62,000 nt of DNA from the NCBI RefSeq assembly GCF_963678635.1, contig NC_087065.1, forward strand, positions 14,264,019 to 14,326,018. Direction: 5' to 3'. Shown piece by piece: positions 12,073-23,264 of this stretch. Numbering within the stretch: the first letter of the stretch is position 1; every line of letters starts with the position of its first letter. This stretch comes from Symsagittifera roscoffensis (lineage: Eukaryota; Xenacoelomorpha; Acoela; Convolutidae). Below the pieces are notes generated by a model. That model was not told the origin of the DNA, ran no database searches, and saw nothing but the letters and a program-made list of their open reading frames with translations. The position numbers and the translations under genes were made by a program.

Positions 12073-12090
12073 TGGTGACCCCGACGTGAT
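12073..12090 (+). promoter_or_regulatory. Primer-binding site, tRNA-Trp type
   Basis: TGGTGACCCCGACGTGAT lies two bases after the LTR. It is the exact complement of the 3' 18 nt of animal cytosolic tRNA-Trp with CCA, as I remember that tRNA. It would prime minus-strand DNA synthesis. Confidence 0.8.
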
Positions 12091-12220
12091 ATCATTCACA
12101 TAATCCTTCAAGATGTCAACTCCCAGCACGGAAGACAATCAAGCTACCCTAGCAAGGGAAAGAAGTACATCGTGGTGTTGTCACTAAGTACATCAACGAC
12201 GCCAATGCAATCATGACAAA

Positions 12221-12435
12221 GGCTCTTTTCCAGTTCCCCCCTTTCATTTTTTCTGAAATTCATTACATGAAAGTCTTTTAAAAATAATTTTTAATGTTAT
12301 AAACTGCATTAAAACGTGTCAGCGTGAACAGCTGAACCAATTTTCATAACATTTCTAACATGAAAATTGCCGTGTGAACAATTTTTGACCATCTTTTTTT
12401 GTAATTTAACAAAGGGGGGGAACTGGAAAAGAGCC
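12221..12435. mobile_element. 215-bp MITE inserted in the BEL gag
   Basis: The ends are inverted repeats of at least 24 bp: GGCTCTTTTCCAGTTCCCCC at the left and its complement ending AACTGGAAAAGAGCC at the right. ATGACAAA precedes it and ATGGCAAA follows it, an 8-bp duplication with one mismatch, as in hAT elements. On either side the gag reading frame is recognisable (the upstream part from about 12165 and the downstream part from 12436), which supports insertion into gag. There is no coding capacity inside. Confidence 0.8.
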
Positions 12436-15138
12436 ATGGCAAATCCTACTGACCAAGTATCGAAGCAAGATTTTGAGGCACTCAAAGTTGTTCTGATGCA
12501 CTTGGACAGGAAGCTCATCACACTCAATTCCATCAACAAGTCGATTGAAGCTATCACTCCAGATTCTTCACTAGTAAATGAAATAGAAGAAACTGAAAAG
12601 AAAACAGCAAACTGGCAAACAGCAATCTATCAAATATCAAGTTTCATTGGTGAAGTCGAAAGGCATATAGCACCAGCTCCACTTTCGCAACCTCAGCCAT
12701 CGCAGAGCGTTCAATCTAAGCAGGTACAACTACCTAAACTCGAATTGCCTACATTTTCTGGTAAATATGTGGAATGGTCTTCGTTCTACGATCTCTTCAC
12801 AGCGTCTCTTGACAAGAATAATTGTCTCAGTGATGCGCAGAAACTAAACTACCTCAAAGCAGCCCTCAAAGATGAACCTGCCAGAATCATAGCTTCTTTG
12901 TCAATCACCGACGCAAACTACGCCATTGCTAAACAACAGCTCATAAAACGATACGACAACAGACGCTCAGTAACCAATGCTCATATTCAGGAGTTTCTTG
13001 CATTTTCGGCATTGAAAAGCGAAAATGTCAGTGCCCTGAGGAAACTACAGTCGAAGACTGTGGAGCACCTGTCAGCCCTTCAATCTCATAAAGTGGATAC
13101 TAGTGCGTACATCTACGTATATCTCATTCTAGAGAAATTGGACCCGGAAACAAGAAGACAATGGGAGCTTCAGAATCCTGGTCCACAACTACATGATTTG
13201 GATGATGTACTCCAGTTCATTGATCAACGAGCACGATCCTTAGAAGCTTCACCTCATGCTTCTATACAGCCTAGCAGCCAAGCAAAGCAATTACAGTCCA
13301 ATCAGAACAAAAACAACCATTCCAATGTCTACCACTCAACTACAGACAACTGTCTTTGCTGTAAATCCAAGAATCATAAACTATTCTCCTGTAATTCATT
13401 CCGAGAAAAGACGATAGATGAGCGTTTTCAAGTTGTCAAGAAGAACAAACTATGTGGTAACTGTCTACGTTCTGGTCATTTTGCGAATCAATGCAACTCA
13501 ACAAGCACATGCAAGACATGTCAAGGCAAGCACAACACGCTGCTACACAGGTCCGCCCAAGCGATCAATCATATTGGCATCAGGAGACCCGAGGAGACGG
13601 ATACCACCCTACCCACTGCGCAGGTTGCATTCAAGGATCGTCATGGTAATGTACAATATTTTCGCGCATTACTAGATCAAGGTTCAACTGCTTCGGTCAT
13701 GACACGCCATTGTGCCCATCAACTAGGATTGCGTTGTCAGAAAGTAACTACTAATCTTCAATCCGAGGGAGAGACAGTCTCCGCACAATCAAATTCAGTT
13801 GTTACTGCTGAAATGCTTCCCAGATTCTCCAAATCTTTGACAGGAGTATTCATTGTCCTGCCTCGTGTGACCTGCAACCTCCCACTGGCTAACGTGAACA
13901 TCGGCGGGTGGAAGCATATCAACAATCTTGATATGGCTGACAGCAGTTTTCACAAGCCTGGCAGAATTGATGTTCTTCTTGGAGTGGACGTTTACTCAGC
14001 ACTTCTCAAACCTGGATTGATCAAGTTGAGCGATAGAATTTGTCTTCAAGAAACAGACTTGGGCTGGATTGTATCTGGTGCAACCTCTTCAAATTCATTG
14101 CAATCGAAGCATGTCTCTATGACGACCCACAATACGGAAGAAATCGTGAATCACTTACTTATGCAAGAAGATACGGATCAAATTCTCAAGAAGTTTTGGG
14201 AATTGGAAGAAGTCCCTAAGAGTTCTCGTCTAACTCAAGAAGAAAGGGAATGTGAAGATCACTTCACTAAAACAACAATGCGGGATGATGAAGGGATGTA
14301 CGTTGTCAAACTTCCAGTAAAGGACGGCGCCCCTTCTCTCGCTGAGAGCTACCAACAAGCTGAACGACGCTTTTTTTTACTTGAACAACGTCTCTTAAAG
14401 GACAAGCAACTGAAGGATAAGTTCGAAGCATTTGTAAACGAATTCATTGATCTAGGACATCTAGAACTCGTTCCCGCAGCAGAAATCAATAAACATTGCG
14501 CAGACGTGTTTTACCTTCCGCATCACTCTGTGACTAAGGACTCTAGTACGACAAGTAAGCTTCGTGTTGTCTTTGATGCTTCAGCCAAAACGAGTGGTGG
14601 AGGCCCATCTCTTAATGACACACTCATGACTGGTCCCGTGATCCAAGATAGTTTGTTCAATATACTCAGTCGCTTCCGAGTTCATCAAATTGCCTTATCT
14701 GCTGATGTGGCCAAAATGTATAGACAAATCTGTTTAGCACGACCAGACAAGGACTTTCATCGAATGCTCTGGCGAAACGATCCAAAGAAACCCATTAAGA
14801 CCTACAGGATGACTCGCGTGACCTATGGGATACGTTCATCTGCATACCATTCAACTAGATCCCTCACGGAAACAGCTTTAGATGTTGACGACGAAATCAC
14901 CGCTCAAGTCATAAGAAACGATTTTTATGTCGACGATGCTCTTACAGGTGCAGACACTGTGGAAGAAGCAGTCGTATTACAAAATAATCTTATATCAACA
15001 CTCAAGAAAGGTGGTTTCGATCTTCGAAAGTGGTCAAGCAAATGGTCTCAATCACAAGATTACCGACTTCATTGCAAGAGGCACCCGAAGCCTACACATT
15101 CTGTGACAAACAGTACTCAATCAAGACCCTTGGTGTGA
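12436..15138 (+). pseudogene. BEL/Pao gag-protease-RT open frame (900 aa, both ends disrupted)
   Basis: The frame holds, in order: a Gag core (the LPTFSGKYVEW region near residue 100, a DUF1759-like signature), CX2CX4HX4C knuckles near residues 305 and 340 and a third Cys-rich knuckle near 360, an aspartic protease with DQG near residue 412, and RT with RVVFDAS near 710 and the catalytic YVDD near 830. The start used here is the first ATG after the nested MITE and comes from the MITE's target duplication. The original gag start lies upstream (ATG at 12113) with a frameshift in between. Around 15055 the true pol frame moves to another frame, so the last 25 or so residues are not real. RT appears to have lost a few residues after the YGIRSS motif. 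Encodes particle and replication proteins; now inactive. Confidence 0.85.
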
Positions 15139-15578
15139 AGTGGCACCCAATCACTGATCAATTTTCGTTCACTGTAAGAAGAATGCCTGAAATATCAAAG
15201 TTGACAAAGAGGAAACTGCTGTCTGATGTTTCCACATTCTACGATCCCATGGGGTGGCTTTCTCCTACAATCTTACAGTTCAAGATTCTCTTGAAAGAAT
15301 GCTGGCTGGCTGGATCTGATTGGGATGAACGACTTCCGGAATCTATTGAGATGTCATGGAGAAATTCTAGAGGAGAACTTTCTTTGTTTCAAAATTTAAC
15401 AATCAACCGACCTTTAACACATCAATCGCCTATTGTTGAAATGCAACTTCATGTGTTTTGTGATGCCTCAGAGCGCGCATTTGCTGCAGCAGTTTACTCT
15501 CGTTGTACGGATGCCAATGGAAATGTTGTTGTAAACCTCCTCTCCGCTAAGACAAAGCTCTCCCCATTAAGCAAATAA
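15060..15578 (+). pseudogene. BEL pol fragment: RT thumb/connection and start of RNase H
   Basis: Continues pol in the frame entered near 15060. Recognisable pieces are TLGVKWHP, STFYDPMGWLSP (typical of the BEL RT C-terminal part) and the RNase H start HVFCDASERAFAAAVY with its catalytic Asp. A stop at 15576-15578 and a frame change interrupt it before the next fragment at 15590. No function is expected from the fragment alone. Confidence 0.8.
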
Positions 15579-15589
15579 GTATACCAACA

Positions 15590-16159
15590 TTGGAAATTAG
15601 CGCTGCTGCCTTAGGCTGCAAATTTTTGAAAGCATGTCTGGATGCATTCTCTTCTCAGAAGAAGCGAATGCTCAAACCCATCGGATGGACTGATTCGACT
15701 GTAGTTCTGTCGTGGATCAACGATCACCCAGCAAAATGGTCATGTTTTGTTGGTAATCGAACCACAGCAATACAAGAATTTATTCCACCTGCCTCTTGGA
15801 AGCATGTTCCCTCAGCCGAAAATCCAGAGGATTGCGCCTCCAGAGGATTGGCCCCTATTCTTCTCCTTTCTCATAAACTTTGGTGGAATGGCCCTTCCTG
15901 GCTCGCCGAAAATCCAATCACATGGCCCCAACAACCGTCAATCAAGAGTAACGAGGATTCAGAGAGACGCAAGCGAACGATTCTTCATGCGTATAAGGTA
16001 CCTCTATGCCAACCATTCGAGAGCAGGTTCTCTGTTATGTCTAGACTTGTACGAGTGACTGCATGGCTACTCCGAGCTTCAAAGTTGTTAAGGAAAATTA
16101 CAACTCCTAAAGGCAATCTTATGGCGATGAACTCGTCACGGCACTACACGCACTTCTAG
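15590..16159 (+). pseudogene. BEL pol fragment: RNase H remainder and linker to integrase
   Basis: LEISAAALG and WTDSTVVLSWI are the usual BEL RNase H motifs, the latter with its catalytic Asp. ENPEDCASRGL and LWWNGPSWL follow, as in the DUF5641/zinc-finger linker region of BEL integrases. The frame then degenerates into non-coding sequence between about 16060 and 16270. Confidence 0.8.
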
Positions 16160-16277
16160 CAAGCCATTAAAAGGACTTTTTCAATGATGAGATCTCGCAA
16201 CTATCTGAGGAGACATCCTACAGAGGAGCACTCCTGTCGCTGACGCCCTTTGTTGAAAAAGATGCGGTCTTTTACGA

Positions 16278-16720
16278 GTGGGGGGAAGGTTAGCGCAAAG
16301 TGATCACAGCAACGGTTTGAAGTTTCCAATACTAATAGACGGCAAATCACATCTAGCAACTCTGTTAATCCGTCAAGCACATACCGAAACCATGCATGGA
16401 GGCCCACAAGGAACGCTGTCACATTTACGTCAAAGATACTGGATAACCGGTGGCAAAAAATTAATAACTAAAGTGACACAATCATGTATTACTTGCCGAC
16501 GCTTCGCAAGATGGCTAGCAAGTGCAAACCCAGTTATGGAAGACCTTCCCCAGGAACGTACAACCCAATCACGACCTTTCACGCATGTTGGCATTGATTT
16601 TGGTGGGCCGATTTCTCTCAGAACCTCTTCAAGTCCGTGGGAAAAGCGTACATTGCGTTACTTGTGTGTTTCACCACCCAAGCGGTCCACATTGAACTTG
16701 TCTCTTCCCTATCAACCCCA
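16278..16720 (+). pseudogene. BEL integrase N-terminal fragment (zinc domain, first Asp)
   Basis: This contains the HHCC zinc-binding part (AHTETMHGG ... CITCRR) and the first catalytic Asp in GIDFGGP. After about 16630 the correct frame is the one covered by the next fragment. The two frames overlap at a frameshift. Confidence 0.8.
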
Positions 16721-16903
16721 TCTTGTGTATCAGCCTTGAAACGGTTCATTGCTCGACGGGGAAAGCCTGCATGTATATACAGTGACAATGCTACCAACTT
16801 CATTGGTGCACGAAATGAGATAATAGCATACGTGAAATTCTGGGCAACGACAAGAAGAACTCTGCCGCAAGCTTCATCATACAACAGGGCGTTGACTGGG
16901 TAA
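16637..16903 (+). pseudogene. BEL integrase core fragment (second Asp)
   Basis: GKAYIALLVCFTTQAVHIEL and YSDNATNFIGA are the conserved BEL integrase core strings; the Asp of SDN is the second catalytic residue. A frame break near 16900 separates it from the third catalytic residue, the Glu of GGLWEAGIKS at about 16930-16960. Confidence 0.8.
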
Positions 16904-17046
16904 CAATACCACCACGCGCGCCACACCTTGGCGGACTTTGGGAGGCCGGAATCAAGAGCTGTAAGAATCATTTAAGAAAGGTTGTCGGAACTCAAGCTCT
17001 TACATTCGAAGAACTCTACACTGTCCTCATCCAAATCGAAAGTATT

Positions 17047-17493
17047 ATGAATTCAAGACCCTTAACACCACTTTCGAATGATCCTATCGACGTCACAGCC
17101 TTGACGCCAGGTCATTTCCTTATAGGAGCACCCTTGACGGCACTTCCTGATAGTGTACCGAACAAGGAGACAGCCTCCGTGACGCTTAAGCAACGTTGGT
17201 TACTCACTCAACAAATGGTTAACGATTTTTGGAAACGATGGTCCAAAGAATATCTTACAACACTTAATCAAAGAAACAAGTGGAAAATACAAACAAGGAG
17301 CCTTCAAGTTGGCGATATGGTTCTAGTTGCAGAAGACAACATCTCACCGCTTCAGTGGCCCTTAGCAAGAGTCATGAAGACTTTTCTTGGAAACGACGAT
17401 ATAGCACGTGTTGTACAAATCCGTACATCTAAAGGAACCTATAACAGACCGGCTACAAAACTTCATCTACTGACTAGCTCTTGTGACAAGTGA
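17047..17493 (+). pseudogene. BEL integrase C-terminal fragment
   Basis: MNSRPLTPLS, LTPGHFLIG and LQVGDMVLVAEDN are the typical C-terminal strings of BEL integrases. It ends at a TGA at 17491-17493, which is the natural end of pol. The antisense JmjC-like gene ends only about 70 bp further on, tail to tail. Confidence 0.8.
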
Positions 17494-17561
17494 TGTGGTT
17501 AATGACAAGTTAACAAATTGCAAGCAATTGCTTTATGATTCAAATTGTATACAGAACTAAA

Positions 17562-18487
17562 CTATTTATTCTCATTTCTGTTTCTCAGAGTTCGGGTGAA
17601 TTTCTTCTTTCGCTTAGGCATCTTCTGACTTCGGCTTCCTGGATTCAATACCGGATGAGCTACACCTGTTGAGTCTGTGTACTGCACTTGTCTTTTCTGC
17701 ATTACCTCAGTAGAATCACTGGTTTTTATGGACCATGTTAGCAGCACACTATAATCATACGTCAAAACCATGTGGCCAGTAGAATACGGTAGATATATAG
17801 CTTCCCCTGCAAATGAAAATATTTCAAGTATTGTCTTAACATTTATTCAGTATTATCATTACCTGGTTTTTGCACATGAACCCACAGGTCTTTACGATCC
17901 ATTCTCAAGGACTCGGTTAGTCAACTGGACGGCGACCATCGACTTTCTGGTTTTCGTAGCAGAAAATTGGTTACTCTTCTATTCGTTGTGAAAAACCAAA
18001 GTTTCTCACCACGCTGAAGTTGCAACCATCGATATGCCTGGGTGTAAATGATATGCCTCTAGAAATTAATAAAAAACGGATCGTACACTTCTTCATCTTC
18101 CCTACAATGATTTTCCCATACTGATATTTCACCATTTTGACTGTTCTTTGGCACAACGGGCTGATAAACATCATTTCCAAAACCACAATCCAAGCCTGGT
18201 TCGCCTACGTTAAACTCTCTTTGCAAGTCGTCAAATCTTTCACTCTTGGAAGCTGTGTTAATAGCATCATTTTGGAATCTGATTACCTCATTCTTTATAA
18301 CCCCGGGCTGTTTGGGATTCTTCAATAACTCAAAGACAGATTTGACAGGCAGAAATTCGTATCTTCCTTTCACGGCCATCTCCATTAACTCATCAGCTGC
18401 TTTACACTCTTTCACAAAATCGGCAATACTCATCGTCTCATCAGTGGGTACATCAAATGTCGCAAACATATCTGAAAGAAAAACCAT
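17562..18487 (-). pseudogene. JmjC-domain (KDM2/7-like) gene carried antisense inside the BEL element, disabled
   Basis: Read on the minus strand. The first open block (18487 or 18469 down to 18059) encodes about 140 hydrophilic residues with VPTDETMSIADFV. A possible acceptor (TTTCTTTCAG) ends at 18472. The second block, from 18058 after TTTCTAG, has SFTPRHID (HxD-type Fe ligands), then in another frame LQLQRGEKLWFF, an in-frame TGA after WSPSS, and VHVQKP. A clean 56-bp GT-AG intron (17807-17862) joins to GEAIYLPYSTGH, which supplies the third His, and the protein ends in a basic tail (KMPKRKKK). The stop codon overlaps AATAAA, a poly(A) signal. HxD, GEKxWFF and PGEAxYxP in this order are JmjC hallmarks. 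JmjC enzymes are Fe(II)/2-oxoglutarate demethylases or hydroxylases. Bases appear lost between HID and LQLQ. Retained introns fit capture in antisense orientation. The family is fairly sure, the subfamily not. Confidence 0.6.
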
Positions 18488-18567
18488 TTGTCAAAAAACA
18501 GTCTCCTTAGAGCTCTCATTATTAGTATGTGACTATTATCTTTTGAGAGGATCTCTCAAGGTGGGCT

Positions 18568-18790
18568 GGATGTTCAGACGTGTCTAACTTCAATGTATGC
18601 TAAAGAGTTTATTATACATTGCTTTTATGTACATGTAATATGTTTCACGTTTTCTTGCATCTTAATTCCCGCCACTTTTTACGTGACTCTTTCCTGCTAA
18701 AATCAATCATAATTCTTTCTAGATTATCCAATTCAAGACGTATTCTAAACTCTCGGTTTTGAATATAAATCATAAGTTCAACACAGAACA
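18568..18790 (+). repeat. BEL 3' LTR
   Basis: Same length (223 bp) and nearly the same sequence as 11848-12070. It is preceded by a short purine-rich run (AAGGTGGG at 18559-18565) that may serve as polypurine tract. Satellite sequence resumes immediately after it. Confidence 0.85.
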
Positions 18791-20195
18791 CCTATATTTG
18801 AGGAGATAATAATTCAAAAACAATTTTTTTGGTCAAAACAATTCCTTTATGCAAATTGCTCGCAAACGATCTTTCTGGTTCAATTTTTCAAATTTGTTTT
18901 CATTCCGTTCTACAATTCTCTTATATGTGGAATTTTGTATGTATGTTTCCGGTCCCATTAAAGCTCCAATCTTATCTAATTTTGATGCAATAAAACTTTT
19001 TTATGGCTTCAGGGATTAATCATTTTCAAAGGAGTTTAAATTGTAACCCTTACGGTCAGGGTTCACAGAAGTTGCCACCTTTTGATTTCAACGAGGAAAC
19101 GGATGAATTTTTCTTCACGTTGTTTTGTTCGTTTTTTTCTGCAAATATTTAGGATTCAGGGTTCACAATATTGACAAAAGTAGATGAATTATTTGAAAAG
19201 TTTAACCAGGCCAAAATGTGAGATGTCGTGTTTTGAAAGCGGAAATTAGCCAGCATATTATGACTAGTTTTAGAGGTGTCCTTCCTGTGCAAATGACCTC
19301 ACAAACAAAATAAAGAATTTACATTTTATGAGCTCAAATTAGTTTTTTGGGAAGCTGACGGGCTTGACCTACCCATTATGCTATCTAAAAGTGACGAACA
19401 ACAGAATGAACAAAGTTACTCGGTTCGGCGTCGAGAAACTGTAATATCTGTTTTCACAACAAATACACTAAAAATTCTTGGGAGCTTATCCCAGTAATCT
19501 GGACAAAAATTACACACCAAAAAACTGCTTATGAAACTCCTATGCTTCGGTTTAGCAGTAATTTTTTGCGAAATATTTGCTGAATTGGTTCTTTTGTTGA
19601 CTGAGTTCGATCATTAGCGCAAAATAATTTTTAAAAAAAATTGCCGTTTTTCTACGCCAAACTAAGTAATTTTGTTATCTATGTTATTTGTCACTTTTTG
19701 GGAGTATCTTGAGTAAGTCAAGCTCATCAGCTTCTTAGAAAAACTTATTTGAGCCTATAAATTTAAATTCCTAATATTGTTTGTGAAATTGTTCTCACAG
19801 AAAGAACACCTCTAAAACTAGTTATGATATGCCGGTCAATCTACGCCTTCAGAACAAGTTTTCTCATACATAGTCCCGGTTAAGCCTTTTCAAATAATTT
19901 CATCTACCTTTTGTCAAAGTTTGGACCCTCATCTTAAATAGTTGCAGAGAAAACGAAAAACGTGAAGAAAAAGTTGAAATCAAAATACTTCTACATGTCA
20001 TAGCTATATAAGCTTTTAAATAAACTACATCTCTAATTTATGTTTTTAAGTGAGCAATTAACGTTGGAAAAATATGGATTGACATTATAACAGTTCAACC
20101 GCAGACTTGTTTTTGTAAACACAAATTTATGTGACAGAGACAAAAACAAAAACTAATTCATCGTTGATTCCCGGGCAATTAATTTGAAATTAATT
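18791..20195. repeat. Hairpin-satellite unit A (remainder after the BEL insertion)
   Basis: It continues the unit begun at 11765. Left arm about 19067-19440, spacer about 200 bp, right arm about 19648-19991; the right arm is the reverse complement of the left at roughly three quarters identity by eye. Its end differs from the later units: it lacks the 150-bp tail and runs straight into the header of unit B. No coding potential. Confidence 0.8.
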
Positions 20196-21826
20196 TCTTG
20201 TTTTTTGTATGAGTTTTAATGAAGATTTTCATTCATGAAAAGAGTGAATTCATCAAAATAACGGGCGCCAATAGACCGATATTTGAGGAGATAAAAATTC
20301 AAAAACGATTTTGTTCTGGTCAAAACAATTCTTTTACGCAAATTGCTTACAAACGACCTTTATGGTTCAATTTTTCAAATTTGTTTTCATTCCGTTCTAC
20401 AATTCTCATATATGAGGGATTTTTTTAATGTAAATTCCCGTACCCATTAAAGCTCCAATCTTATCTGATTTTGATACAAAAAAAAACCTTTTTTATGGCT
20501 TCAAGTAGTAATCATTTTCGAAGAAGTTTAAGTTGTAACCCTTACGGTCACGGGTCAAGGAAGTTACCACCTTTTGATTTCAAGGAGAAAATAGTGAACT
20601 TTTCTTCACGTTGGTTTGTTCGTTTTTTCTTTAAATATTTAAGAATAAGGGTTCAAAATTTTGACAAAAAGTAGATGAACTATTTGAAACCGTTTAACCA
20701 AGTCAAAACGTGAGAAGTCGTGTTTTGAAAGCGTAAATTAGCCAGCATTTTATGACTAGTTTTAGAGGTGTCCTTCCTCTGCAAATGACCTCACAAACAA
20801 TAAAAGGAATTTACATTTTATAAGCTCAAATTAGTTTTTTGAGAAGCTGACGGGCTTGACTTACCCATTATACTATCTAAAAGTGACAACTAACGGAATC
20901 AACAGAGTTACTTGGTTCGGCGTTGAGAAACGATCATATCTGTTTTCACAACACATAAACTAAAAATTTTTGAGAGCTTCTTCCAGTAATCTGGACAAAA
21001 ACTACACACCAAAAAACTACTAATGAAACCCCTGTGATTAGGTTTAGCAGTATTTTTTCCAAAACATTTGCTGGAATGGTTCTTTTGTTGACTGAGTTCG
21101 ATCATTAGCGCAAAATAATTTAGAAAATTTTTGCCATTTTTCTACGCCAAACTAAGTAATTTTGTTAATTATGTTATTTGACACTTTTTGGGAGTAAATT
21201 GTGTAAGTCAAGCTCATCAGCTTCTTAAAAAAACTAATTTGAGCCTATAAATTTAAATTCCTAGTTTTGTTTGTGAAATTGTTCTCACAGCAAGAACACC
21301 TTTAAAACTAGTTATGATATGCCGGTTAAATTACGCCTTCAGAATTTTTTTTCTTATACTTAGTCCCGGTTAAGCCCTTTCAAATAATTTTATCTACCTT
21401 TTGTCAAAGTTTGGACCCTCATCTTAAATAGTTGCAGAGAAAACAAAAAACGTGAAAAAAAGTTGAAATAAAAATACTTCTACGTGTCATAGCTATATAA
21501 GCTTTTAAATAAACTACATCTCTAATTTAAGTTTTTAAGTGAGCAATTAACGTTGGAAAAATATGGGTTGACATTATAACACTTCAACCGCACTCTTGTT
21601 TTTGCAAACACAAAATTATGTGACAGAGACAAAAACAAAAACTAATTCATCGTTGATTCCAGGGCAACTGTTTTGAAATGAAATAAATTTTTGTTCCAAC
21701 TTTCTTTACGAAAGTACCACCACTAATTTGTGCTTCGGTTGGTTTTTTTTCATCAGACAAATGTCGACTCTTTAAATAGCTGTTTTGACAGATTTTTCTA
21801 CAGAGCATTCAAGATACATAGGATTT
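20196..21826. repeat. Hairpin-satellite unit B (with intact header)
   Basis: It begins with the same header as 11765 and gives the unoccupied version of the BEL insertion site at about 20275-20285. Arms are about 20559-20930 and 21138-21481. It ends with a tail containing GTTCCAACTTTCTT and 'gcattcaagatacatag' that is shared with units C to E. Confidence 0.85.
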
Positions 21827-23264
21827 CATTCCGTTCTACAATTCTCATATATGTGGGATTTTTTAATGTAAATTCCCGTATCCATTAAAGCTCCAATCTT
21901 ATCTGATTTTGATGCAAAAAGATTTTTTTTTTGGCTTCAAGGATTAATCATTTTCAAAGAAGTTTAAATTGTAACCCTTACGGTCACGGTTCATAGAAGT
22001 TACCACCTTTTGATTTCAACGAGAAAATAATGAACTTTTCTTCACGTTGTTTTGTTCGTTTTTTCTGCAAATATTTAAGATTCAGGGTTCAAAATTTTGA
22101 CAAAAAGTAGATGAACTATTTGAAAACGTTTAACCAGGCCAAAATGTGAGATGTCGTGTTTTGAAAGCGGAAATTAGCCAGCATATTATGACTAGTTTTA
22201 GAGGTGTCCTTCCTGTGCAAATGACCTCACAAACAATATACGGAATTTACATTTCATGAGCTCAATCTAGTTTTTTGAGAAGCTGACGTGCTTGACTTAC
22301 CCATTATACTATCTAAAAGTGACAATTAACAGAATTAACAGAGTTACTTGGTTCGGCGTCGAGAAACAATCATATCTGTTTTCGCAACACATAAACAAAA
22401 ATTTTTTGGGAGCTAATTCCAGTAATCTGGACAAAAACAACACACCAAAAAACTACTAATGAAACTCCTGTGATTGGGTTTAGTAGTTGTTTCTTCCAAA
22501 ACATTTGCTGGAATGGTTCTTTTTTTGACTGAGTTCGATCATTAGCGCAAAATAATTCAGAAAAATTTTGCCATTTTTCTACGCCAAACTAAGTAATTTT
22601 GTTAATTATGTTATTTGACACTTTTTGGGAGTAAATTGTGTAATTCAAGCTCATCAGCTTCTTAAAAAAACTAATTTGAGGCTATAAATTTAAATTCCTA
22701 GTTTTGTTTGTGAAATTGTTCTCACAGCAAGAACACCTTTAAAACTAGTTATGATATGCCGGTTAATTTACGCCTTCAGATTAAGTTTTCTTATACTTAG
22801 TCCCGGTTAAGCCCTTTCAAATAGTTTCATCTACCTTTTGTCAAAGTTTGGACCCTCATCTTAAATAGTTGCAGAGAAAACGAAAAACGTGAAAAAAAAG
22901 TTGAAATAAAAATACTTCTACATGTCATAGCTATATAAGCTTTTAAATAAACTACATCTCTAATTTATGTTTTTAAGTGAGCAATTAACGTTGGAAAAAT
23001 ATGGGTTGACATTATAACACTTCAACCGCAGGCTTGTTTTTTTAAACACAAATTTATGTGACAGAGACAAAAACAAAAACTAATTCATCGTCAATTCTAG
23101 GGCAACTGTTTTGAAATGAAATAAAATTTTTGTTCCAACTTTCTTAACGAAAGTACCACCAATATTTTGTGCTTCGGTTGGTTTTTTCTTCTGACAAATT
23201 CCGACTCTTTAAATAGCTGTTTTTGACAGATTTTTCTACATAGCATTCAAGATACATAGCACTT
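21827..23264. repeat. Hairpin-satellite unit C
   Basis: A 1438-bp unit measured from one CATTCCGTTCTACAATTCTC landmark to the next. Inverted arms are about 21995-22366 and 22576-22919. Complementary strings include AGAAGCTGACG..GCTTGACTTAC against GTAAGTCAAGCTCATCAGCTTCT-like sequence in the right arm. Confidence 0.85.

Larger units (their letters stand above)
11848..18790 (+). mobile_element. BEL/Pao LTR retrotransposon carrying an antisense JmjC-like gene
   Basis: The element spans two 223-bp LTRs and is about 6.9 kb long. The order is 5' LTR, tRNA-Trp-type primer site, gag (with a nested MITE), protease, RT, RNase H, integrase, an antisense JmjC-like gene, and 3' LTR. Gag with a DUF1759-type core followed by three Cys/His knuckles, protease before RT, and the YVDD RT motif place it in BEL/Pao. 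ACCT sits on both sides of the element (11845-11848 and 18790-18793). The unoccupied paralogous site at 20280 reads ACCG, so the target duplication is probably 4 bp, with the exact LTR edge ambiguous by a base or two. Several frameshifts make it non-autonomous. Confidence 0.85.

Noticed and set aside
18246-18587. 113-aa plus-strand frame as an envelope gene of the BEL element
   Set aside because: It is the shadow of the antisense JmjC-like block, runs into the LTR and has no signal peptide or glycoprotein features. The minus strand has matching splice sites and JmjC motifs.
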